The notes beneath the pieces were generated by a model. That model ran no database searches. It was given only the letters and a program-made list of their open reading frames with translations, and was not told the DNA's origin. From an uncultured Flavobacteriales bacterium (lineage in GTDB: Bacteria > Bacteroidota > Bacteroidia > Flavobacteriales > Crocinitomicaceae), in NCBI GenBank assembly GCA_946479125.1, contig CAMLET010000267.1:1-5240 (forward strand): a DNA stretch of 5,240 bases, given 5' to 3'. Positions 1 to 5,240 of the stretch are shown piece by piece. The number at the start of each line of letters is the position of its first letter. Within the stretch, counting starts at the first letter, position 1. Position numbers and translations under genes: made by a program.

Positions 1-49
1 GATATAGCGGGGATCACACAACTCTTCTTCCTTTGCCTGTGGCTGCCAG

Positions 50-70
50 TTATGGGTTATGGGTTATGAG
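50..70. repeat. Short tandem repeat, three 7-base units
   Basis: Two exact TTATGGG units are followed by a variant TTATGAG unit, head to tail without spacers. The array lies in the GC-rich repeat-like region upstream of prfC. Such short arrays can vary in copy number by replication slippage. Nothing links this one to expression of a gene. Confidence 0.75.
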
Positions 71-99
71 TGGCGACCACATTTGCCCGATAGGATCAC

Positions 100-142
100 T
101 AACGCTGAACGGAGCGTCGCAACGAAAGCTAAATCAGTGTTA
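100..142. repeat. Inverted repeat with an alternative inner hairpin
   Basis: TAACGCTGA (100-108) can pair with TCAGTGTTA (134-142) as nine pairs, one of them a G-T wobble, around a 25-base loop. An alternative hairpin uses some of the same bases: ACGCT (102-106) pairs perfectly with AGCGT (113-117) around a 6-base loop. The two folds are mutually exclusive. There is no T-run, so this is not a normal intrinsic terminator. It could be part of a dispersed palindromic repeat. Confidence 0.45.
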
Positions 143-192
143 CGGAAGCCGGCCACAAAAACTTAAATTTTCCAATTGAGTAAGGTTTAAAC

Positions 193-223
193 TTCGTTCG
201 GCGGTTACTAATACTTAACTTTG
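193..223 (+). promoter_or_regulatory. Bacteroidota-type promoter for prfC
   Basis: TAACTTTG at 216-223 is a perfect match to the Bacteroidota -7 consensus TAnnTTTG read by the housekeeping sigma factor. TTCG at 193-196 is a one-mismatch match to the -33 TTTG element and lies 19 bases upstream, the usual spacing. Transcription would start near 229-231, giving a leader of about 30 bases before the prfC ATG at 259. That leader is A-rich, as is common in this phylum. Confidence 0.65.
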
Positions 224-258
224 CACCCCAAAAAGAAAAATTAATATTGGATAGGGGC

Positions 259-1854
259 ATGAAGTACCAGGACGAAATACAAAGAAGAAGGACATTTGCC
301 ATCATCTCTCACCCGGATGCGGGAAAAACAACGTTGACGGAGAAATTGCTTTTGTTTGGCGGTGCTATTCAAACGGCGGGAGCTGTGAAGAGTAATAAGA
401 TAAAAAAATTTGCGACGAGTGATTTTATGGAGATCGAACGGCAGCGTGGAATTTCTGTAGCTACCTCGGTGATGACCTTCGAATACAAAGGGACCCTGAT
501 CAACCTGCTCGATACCCCTGGTCACAAGGATTTTGCTGAAGATACTTACCGAACTTTAACTGCGGTTGACAGCGTTATTTTGGTTGTTGACTGTGCAAAT
601 GGTGTCGAGGAACAAACCAAGCGTTTGATGGAAGTTTGCCGTATGCGCAAAACGCCGGTGATCATTTTCATCAATAAAATGGACCGTGACGGTAAAGACC
701 CATTCGAATTGTTGGATGAATTGGAATCGTCTTTGGATATTAAAGTTCGTCCGTTGGCTTGGCCTATTGGAATGGGAGATCGTTTCAAAGGTGTTTACAA
801 TATTTACGACAAAAACATCAACCTTTTTGCAGCAAACAAGACGAAAATCTCTACAGATATCGTTTCACTTTCAGATATTAACTCGCCAGAATTAGATGAG
901 TTGGTTGGTGAAAATCCGGCTGCAGAATTGCGCGAGGAATTGGAAACTATTGAAGGCGTTTATGATGCTTTCGACAGAGAAAATTACCTTTCGGGTGATG
1001 TAGCTCCCGTATTCTTCGGATCTGCAGTAAACAACTTTGGAGTAAAAGAATTACTTGATACATTCGTTCGTATTTCTCCTTCACCAAGAGGAAGAGATGC
1101 CGATACAAAACGTGTTGAACCAGATGACAAAAAGTTCTCCGGCTTCGTTTTCAAAATTCACGCAAACCTTGATCCTAAACACCGTGATAGAATTGCCTTC
1201 TTACGCGTTGTTTCAGGAAAATTCGAAAGAAATACATTCTACAATCACGTTCGCCTGGACAAGAAATTCAAATTCGCAAATCCAACGTCGTTTATGGCGC
1301 AGGACAAAAGTGTAATTGACGAAGCATTTCCTGGTGATGTAATTGGTTTATACGATACAGGAAACTTCAAAATTGGTGATACGTTGAGTGAAGGTGAAAA
1401 CTTCATGTTCAAAGGAATTCCGAGTTTCTCTCCAGAATTGTTCCAGGAATTGGAAAATCTTGATCCATTGAAATCAAAACAATTGGAAAAAGGAATTACG
1501 CAGTTGATGGACGAAGGAGTTGCTCAGTTATTCATTCAACAGCCGGGAAACAGAAAGATTGTTGGAACAGTAGGTCAACTTCAGTTCGAAGTAATTTCAT
1601 ACCGTTTAGATCACGAGTATGGTGCGAAATGTCGTTTTGTACCAAGAAACCTTTACAAAGCTTGTTGGATTACCACTGACAACCAGGAACAACTAAACGA
1701 TTTCAAACGCGCTAAAGCAAATTATTTAGCAAAGGATAAAGACGACAATCTGGTTTTCATGGCCGAAACACAGTTCTTATTGCAAATGGCTGAGAAGGAT
1801 TATCCTGATTTGACGTTCCATACGACTAGTGAGTTCAAACTCGAGGTGAATTAA
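259..1854 (+). CDS. prfC: Peptide chain release factor 3 (RF3)
   Basis: RF3 is a cytoplasmic translational GTPase that ejects RF1 or RF2 from the ribosome after peptide release. The 531-residue product is full length (E. coli RF3 is 529). Visible in order: P-loop HPDAGKTT at residues 18-25, switch I RGIS at 63-66, DTPGH at 85-89, NKMD at 139-142 and G5 SA within FFGSA near 255. A domain II barrel follows, with the RF3 hallmark DPKHRDR, then a C-terminal domain III. RF3-specific signatures such as [27 protein letters not shown] and WPIG separate it from EF-G and TetM-type proteins. I chose the ATG at 259. An in-frame TTG at 247 would add four residues, but the ATG start matches family length and follows a GGGG stretch. 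It has its own promoter and is monocistronic, meeting a convergent pair downstream. Nothing is broken or odd. Confidence 0.97.
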   Translation: MKYQDEIQRRRTFAIISHPDAGKTTLTEKLLLFGGAIQTAGAVKSNKIKKFATSDFMEIERQRGISVATSVMTFEYKGTLINLLDTPGHKDFAEDTYRTLTAVDSVILVVDCANGVEEQTKRLMEVCRMRKTPVIIFINKMDRDGKDPFELLDELESSLDIKVRPLAWPIGMGDRFKGVYNIYDKNINLFAANKTKISTDIVSLSDINSPELDELVGENPAAELREELETIEGVYDAFDRENYLSGDVAPVFFGSAVNNFGVKELLDTFVRISPSPRGRDADTKRVEPDDKKFSGFVFKIHANLDPKHRDRIAFLRVVSGKFERNTFYNHVRLDKKFKFANPTSFMAQDKSVIDEAFPGDVIGLYDTGNFKIGDTLSEGENFMFKGIPSFSPELFQELENLDPLKSKQLEKGITQLMDEGVAQLFIQQPGNRKIVGTVGQLQFEVISYRLDHEYGAKCRFVPRNLYKACWITTDNQEQLNDFKRAKANYLAKDKDDNLVFMAETQFLLQMAEKDYPDLTFHTTSEFKLEVN

Positions 1855-1855
1855 A

Positions 1856-1943
1856 AAACACATAGTTCACATAGAGAAAAAATAGGCACATAGTTTTACT
1901 ATATCTATGTTTACTATGTGACAAACTATGTTTCTATGTGTTT
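1856..1943. terminator. Long CACATAG/CTATGTG inverted repeat, probable terminator between convergent genes
   Basis: The 5' side has three CACATAG words (ending at 1865, 1874 and 1893); the 3' side has four CTATG words (starting at 1905, 1914, 1926 and 1934). They pair in nested fashion: AAACACATAG (1856-1865) with CTATGTGTTT (1934-1943), ACATAG (1869-1874) with CTATGT (1926-1931), and CACATAG (1887-1893) with CTATGTG (1914-1920). Read on the minus strand, the stem is followed by six Ts (1858-1853), good for an intrinsic terminator of the minus operon. On the plus strand only three Ts follow, and they lie within the stem, so termination of prfC would be weaker. Several equal-length words allow slipped pairings. 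Confidence 0.75.
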
Positions 1944-2388
1944 AAAAAGCTGGGAATTCCTCTAGTAAAACTTCCGGATTCTGGCAATCAACCAATGAAT
2001 GATGTATTCCATTTGTCATCCAGAAATAACGCGCTTTGGTTTGGCGAATGTAATTACTGGTTTGTAAAAAGGTCTTTTCATCAACTTTAACATCACTTGC
2101 TTTGCATTCCACGATTAGCAAGGGTTGACCAAATTCATCTACAACCATAATGTCGCAGCGACGATTTTGACCATTGATCACAACCAAACGTTCAGAAGCA
2201 ATTTTTGCAACAGCGATTTTTTGTTCGAAGATCAGGAAATGTAGTACATGCTGACGTACCCATTCTTCAGGTGTAAGCAGGAGTTGTTTTTTACGGATTT
2301 CACACCACACCTGATAACCATTCTCCATTTTTGAAATGCGAAGTTTGGCTTGAGGTAAATTGAGTGGCGGAAAATACTTTGCTTCCAT
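1942..2388 (-). CDS. Stand-alone HsdR N-terminal-like PD-(D/E)XK protein
   Basis: This 148-residue protein matches the small Bacteroidota family annotated as type I restriction enzyme R protein N-terminal domain (HSDR_N_2). Its nuclease-fold core is intact: the helix TPEEWVRQ (39-46) with an acidic residue, then D79 in RRCDIMVV, then E94-x-K96 in LLIVECKAS, forming the D...ExK metal site. A later TNG (125-127) is also typical as I recall the family. It has no helicase, motor or specificity domain, no signal peptide and no hsdM/hsdS neighbours, so it is not a restriction system. The cellular role of the family is unknown to me; DNA binding or cleavage is inferred from the fold. Its ATG overlaps the upstream gene's stop by one base (TAATG), implying translational coupling. 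Its own stop codon lies partly in the terminator repeat. The length is normal for the family. Confidence 0.85.
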   Translation of the reverse strand: MEAKYFPPLNLPQAKLRISKMENGYQVWCEIRKKQLLLTPEEWVRQHVLHFLIFEQKIAVAKIASERLVVINGQNRRCDIMVVDEFGQPLLIVECKASDVKVDEKTFLQTSNYIRQTKARYFWMTNGIHHSLVDCQNPEVLLEEFPAF

Positions 2389-3467
2389 TAGTCGCGGTAA
2401 ACTCTTCCGTTATAATAACAAATTACTGATTTATTCATTAAATGAACCATCACAGAATGAGCGTTCAAGTCAAAATCAGTTTCAGGAATATTGGTGATTT
2501 CTGTAAGCTTACTGTCATGAAAAACGGAAACGCCACCCATTTGATTGCGAATCGCAATTACATCGTTTTTCAACTTCCATTCTTTCACTTCGTACGATGC
2601 AACTTTGACCTTTTCTTTTCCAACCATGGTATACATCGAGTTGGATTCGTTCCAAACAAACACATCGTCGTACGCATCCCATTCGTTGAAGTATGAAGAA
2701 ACATTTTCTACATTTCCCTTGCTGTAGCGTTTCAGGTTGCCCATGTTGTCTTCGTAGATCATAAAACCTCTACCAACCTTCACTTTCTTCGCATGCATAT
2801 CTTCAACGTCCATAAACGCACCGTTTTCAAATACTGCAAATGTTCTTGATTGTGGATCATTGAACGCTAACATATCTGTTCCTGCGAAAAATTGGAAGGG
2901 TTGATTTCCATTCCAAACGCCTAACTCAAAAATTTCTCCTCTGTAAAAAACGCGGTAAACGTTTCCATTATCTCTAAAAACAAGAATGTTCTCTCCAATT
3001 ATTTCGGGCATGTACATATCCGCAGTTTGCTGCATCAATTGAATCACTTGTCCTTTGTAAACCACATTTAAAGTATAAAAGCGTGTATCCTGAAAAACAA
3101 CCAATGAATCTGAGACCGCAAATTCACCGCCCCAATTGGTTAAACTATGAGGTTTTCCGTCTTCGTAATAGTAAAGCAATGAAGCCAGTTTCCAGGCAAT
3201 CAAGTGATCTGAATGTTTGTAATTAACGAATTGATTGGTGATCAATTTAGTGGATGTTCCGTTGAACACCTTAAAATCCTTCTGTGAATTCTTGTAAACG
3301 ATAAACTCATCCCCCATTCCAACATCGCTTACTTCCTGATGTTCGATTTGACCATAATTTCCATTTACAAATGATTTGAAGTACTGATTAAAATCAGTGT
3401 AACCAAAAAGTGCCTGTGAAAAGGAAAAAGAGGGAAAAAGTAAGAGCGTTAAGAGAAGAATACGCAT
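2388..3467 (-). CDS. Exported protein with about nine propeller-like repeats, function unknown
   Basis: I do not recognise a named family for this 359-residue protein. It begins with a clear signal peptide: Met-Arg, a hydrophobic stretch to about residue 12, and likely cleavage before Q18-A19. No lipobox cysteine is present, so it is periplasmic or secreted. The rest is a degenerate repeat. A hydrophobic strand followed by a polar turn recurs near residues 56 (IVYKN), 90 (IAWK), 122 (LVVFQD), 161 (ILVFRD), 199 (MLAFND), 235 (FMIYED), 269 (VFVWNE), 303 (VIAIRN) and 339 (VMVHLM). Each is usually followed by an aromatic strand and a short xG turn such as VFENG or VYKGQ. The 33-39 residue spacing suggests beta-propeller blades; this is inference. 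No catalytic motif is evident and there is no C-terminal sorting domain. It is the first gene of a two-gene minus-strand operon, overlapping the nuclease-like gene by one base. Confidence 0.8.
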   Translation of the reverse strand: MRILLLTLLLFPSFSFSQALFGYTDFNQYFKSFVNGNYGQIEHQEVSDVGMGDEFIVYKNSQKDFKVFNGTSTKLITNQFVNYKHSDHLIAWKLASLLYYYEDGKPHSLTNWGGEFAVSDSLVVFQDTRFYTLNVVYKGQVIQLMQQTADMYMPEIIGENILVFRDNGNVYRVFYRGEIFELGVWNGNQPFQFFAGTDMLAFNDPQSRTFAVFENGAFMDVEDMHAKKVKVGRGFMIYEDNMGNLKRYSKGNVENVSSYFNEWDAYDDVFVWNESNSMYTMVGKEKVKVASYEVKEWKLKNDVIAIRNQMGGVSVFHDSKLTEITNIPETDFDLNAHSVMVHLMNKSVICYYNGRVYRD

Positions 3468-3736
3468 AGTTTTCGTGTTGTTTTGCCGAAGTTAGTCAAA
3501 AACTGTGCTAAAAAATAGTCCTTAACACAATCTTAAGTATTTCATTGTGAATGTTAAAAATCTTAAAAAATCACAACTCACACACTTTTCAAACGAGCGA
3601 AGAACAAGGTTATTATTGCCTTTCTGAACCCAAGCCTCTTTTTATTGTTAGATCTCGTGTCCCTTTTAGCAGGTTTTGACAACCTTTCAACCGATTTTGT
3701 TGTTATTTTCGGGAAAATTTTTCGAAAACATAAAAC
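3468..3736. other. Divergent intergenic region between the repeat protein and the M16 peptidase
   Basis: These 269 AT-rich bases separate two divergent start codons and should hold both promoters. Neither is clear. For the minus gene, TAACTTCG (minus strand, 3494-3487) matches TAnnTTTG except for one base, placing a start about 13 bases before the ATG. For the peptidase, TATTTTCG (3704-3711) has the same single mismatch, but the nearest upstream TTG (3676-3678) is 25 bases away, a little far. A small hairpin AGGTT/AACCT (3671-3675 with 3681-3685) and a TTTTCG/CGAAAA pair (3706-3711 with 3723-3728) are present. They are short enough to be chance. I see no RNA gene or open reading frame here. 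Confidence 0.4.
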
Positions 3737-5203
3737 ATGAAAAAAACGCTTCTTATTGCGTCAGTTTTTAGTGTAACGGGAATATTTGCACAAGCTCCAA
3801 CACCGGTAAAATACGTAGAGTATGATTTGCCAAACGGACTGCATGTAATCCTACACGAAGAGCACGCTACCCCAATTGTTGCCGTTTCTGTTATGTACCA
3901 CGTTGGTTCAAAAAACGAAACTACTAACAGAACAGGATTTGCTCACTTTTTTGAGCACCTTTTGTTCGAAGGATCTACTAATATTCCACGTGGTGAATAT
4001 TCTACACTGGTTGAGAAAAACGGTGGTGCTTTAAATGCAAACACTTCACAAGACAGAACGTATTACTACGAAGTCTTGCCTTCAAATCAGCTAGAACTTG
4101 GTTTATGGTTAGAAAGTGAGCGTTTATTGCACGCAAAGGTTGATCAAACTGGTGTTGAAACGCAACGAGAAGTTGTTAAAGAAGAAAAACGTCAGCGTAT
4201 GGACAACCAACCTTATGGTTCATTCATGGCTGAAATGTTCAAACGTGCGTATACAACTCACCCGTACAACTGGGTTCCAATTGGAAGTATGGAAGATTTA
4301 GATGCTGCTCAGGAAATTGATTATGTTAATTTCTACAGAACGTTCTATGTTCCTTCTAACGCAGTATTGTCAATTGCAGGTGATTTAAACATTGAGCAAA
4401 CAAAAAAATGGATCGATAAATACTTTGCATCTATTCCTTCAGGAGAAGCGATTAATCTTTTCCGTGATTTTGAAAACCTGAGCGATGCTGATTTCAATAC
4501 AAAATACGGTGTTGCTAAATCAAGTTTTGACGCAAAGAACTTTAACAATCCAAAAGACGGAAAAGCGAAAGAAGTATTGAAAAAGTACAGCGCGATGACA
4601 AACAGAATTCCTCGTCCGAACTCTGCTTTTGAACCATTGAAAGGTGTTACACGTGATACTATTTACGATAACATTCAGCTTCCTGCGGTATTCTTTGGTT
4701 ACAAGTTTCCAAAAGAAACAGATCCTGACTTCGCTGCAATTGAAATGATGAATGAAATTCTTTCCGGAAGTAATTCATCAAGAATGAACAAAAATATTGT
4801 TGAGAAGAAACAACAAGCTATGGCTGCGTTTTCTTTTGCTTTCAATATGGAAGATCCGGGATTAGGAATTGTTGCTGCTATTGCATCAGGAGAAACTTCG
4901 TTGGCAGATTTGGAAAAATCACTGAATGCTGAAATTGAAGCAATCCAAAACGAATTGATCTCAGACGAAGAATTCCAAAAAGTGAGAAATCAATTTGAAA
5001 ACAGAATTGTTTCTTCTAACTCATCAGTTGAAGGAATCGCTGAAAATTTAGCTCAAAACCGCATGTATTTTGGTAACACAGAGTTGATCAACAAACAATT
5101 GGAGATCTATCAAAAAGTGTCCAAAGAAGACATTCAACGTGTAGCTAAGAAATACTTCACGGCGAACAACAAGATTATTTTGTATTACGTACCTAAGAAA
5201 TAG
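3737..5203 (+). CDS. Exported M16 family zinc metallopeptidase, HxxEH subunit
   Basis: M16 peptidases (pitrilysin/mitochondrial processing peptidase type) bind zinc through an inverted HxxEH motif and cleave peptides in a clamshell of two homologous halves. This 488-residue protein begins with a signal peptide (MKKTLLIASV..., likely cut after A18, before QAP), so it acts in the periplasm or beyond; there is no lipobox. The N-terminal half has HFFEH at 70-74, with H70 and H74 as ligands and E73 as catalytic base. The third ligand is probably E150 (E149 is adjacent), and the supporting motif GALNANTSQDRTYYYE is at 97-112. The C-terminal half runs from about residue 300. The linker (about 240-295) is unusually long and polar. 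The usual Arg/Tyr pair of the C-terminal half is absent (V355 and M362 occupy the positions). The start is the only sensible ATG and has an A-rich leader without a Shine-Dalgarno. A second exported protein gene begins six bases after the stop. Confidence 0.93.
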   Translation: MKKTLLIASVFSVTGIFAQAPTPVKYVEYDLPNGLHVILHEEHATPIVAVSVMYHVGSKNETTNRTGFAHFFEHLLFEGSTNIPRGEYSTLVEKNGGALNANTSQDRTYYYEVLPSNQLELGLWLESERLLHAKVDQTGVETQREVVKEEKRQRMDNQPYGSFMAEMFKRAYTTHPYNWVPIGSMEDLDAAQEIDYVNFYRTFYVPSNAVLSIAGDLNIEQTKKWIDKYFASIPSGEAINLFRDFENLSDADFNTKYGVAKSSFDAKNFNNPKDGKAKEVLKKYSAMTNRIPRPNSAFEPLKGVTRDTIYDNIQLPAVFFGYKFPKETDPDFAAIEMMNEILSGSNSSRMNKNIVEKKQQAMAAFSFAFNMEDPGLGIVAAIASGETSLADLEKSLNAEIEAIQNELISDEEFQKVRNQFENRIVSSNSSVEGIAENLAQNRMYFGNTELINKQLEIYQKVSKEDIQRVAKKYFTANNKIILYYVPKK

Positions 5204-5209
5204 AAGATC

Positions 5210-5240
5210 ATGAAAAAGTTAGTATTAGTAGCAGCATTAT
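5210..5240 (+). CDS. Start of an exported protein gene, truncated by the window; possibly the second M16 subunit
   Basis: Only ten codons are visible. They read MKKLVLVAAL, a typical signal-peptide start with two lysines followed by a hydrophobic run. The ATG lies six bases after the peptidase stop, with AGAAGA (5202-5207) as a weak ribosome binding site, so the two genes are almost certainly one transcript. M16 genes of this type often occur as tandem pairs encoding one HxxEH subunit and one inactive subunit. That makes a second M16 protein the best guess, but it rests on context alone. Confidence 0.55.
   Translation, partial: MKKLVLVAAL

Larger units (their letters stand above)
1..246. other. 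Non-coding, repeat-like leader region upstream of prfC
   Basis: No convincing gene is visible here. The first 160 bases are about 51% GC by hand count, clearly richer than the genes that follow, and then the sequence turns AT-rich up to prfC. The GC-rich part holds a 7-base tandem repeat (50-70), a short palindrome GTGGCGACCAC (70-80), and nested inverted repeats (100-142). One forward frame is open from the window edge (position 3) to a TGA at 177-179, about 58 codons, but it resembles no family I know. The composition and nested small repeats suggest a dispersed intergenic repeat or the decayed end of a mobile element. That is inference, because only one copy is in the window. Confidence 0.5.

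Noticed and set aside
97..145. Integron attC site
   Set aside because: The arms resemble TAAC/GTTA but do not match RYYYAAC and GTTRRRY at the flanks, and there is no gene cassette or integrase nearby.
247..258. TTG start for prfC giving four extra N-terminal residues
   Set aside because: The ATG at 259 gives a length within two residues of E. coli RF3 and is a stronger start codon; the extra residues are not family-like.
241..525. Minus-strand open frame opposite the start of prfC
   Set aside because: It lies antisense to the conserved RF3 GTPase domain and its translation has no domain-like pattern; it is a shadow.
686..895. Plus-strand alternative frame inside prfC
   Set aside because: It overlaps an intact, conserved gene in another frame, with no start context or recognisable product.
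1856..1943. CRISPR-like array of CATAG words
   Set aside because: The words are only 5-7 bases, occur in both orientations, and lack uniform repeats and spacers; they form an inverted repeat instead.
1942..2388. Type I restriction-modification or other defence locus
   Set aside because: Only the HsdR N-terminal-like domain is present; the helicase motor, hsdM and hsdS are missing, and the protein is at its family's normal stand-alone length.
2442..2727. Plus-strand open frames opposite the exported repeat protein
   Set aside because: They are antisense to a gene with a clear signal peptide and repeat pattern; their translations look random.
3676..3706. Sigma-70 style promoter TTGACA with a weak -10 (TGTTAT)
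   Set aside because: The spacing is 19 bases, the -10 matches only four of six positions, and Bacteroidota do not use this consensus, so the TTGACA is likely chance.

Overview
The window looks like chromosomal DNA from a member of the Bacteroidota, most likely Flavobacteriales. Four things point there. The release factor gene is preceded by a TAnnTTTG -7 promoter box. Start codons have A-rich leaders rather than strong Shine-Dalgarno sites. Signal peptides end just before Gln-Ala. Coding DNA is AT-rich, about 38-40% GC by hand count of sample lines. I cannot fix the genus.

Layout from left to right. Positions 1-246 hold no convincing gene. The first 160 bases are about 51% GC and carry a short tandem repeat and small inverted repeats, so they look like an intergenic repeat remnant. 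A good promoter follows at 193-223. It drives prfC (259-1854, +), which encodes peptide chain release factor 3, the GTPase that recycles RF1/RF2 after termination. An 88-base inverted repeat built of CACATAG/CTATGTG words fills the gap to a convergent gene pair and probably acts as a terminator. On the minus strand, a signal-peptide-bearing protein with about nine propeller-like repeats (3467-2388) is followed, with a one-base TAATG overlap, by a small stand-alone HsdR-N-like PD-(D/E)XK protein (2388-1942). A divergent intergenic region (3468-3736) leads into an exported M16 zinc peptidase (3737-5203, +). Six bases later a second gene begins with what looks like a signal peptide and runs off the window.

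The window is mostly ordinary. Two gene-level points deserve attention. The M16 peptidase has an intact HxxEH site but lacks the C-terminal Arg/Tyr pair, which suggests that the truncated downstream gene supplies it as the second subunit of a heterodimer. The coupling of a nuclease-fold protein to a secreted repeat protein is functionally unexplained. I see no RNA genes, CRISPR array, complete insertion sequence or defence system.
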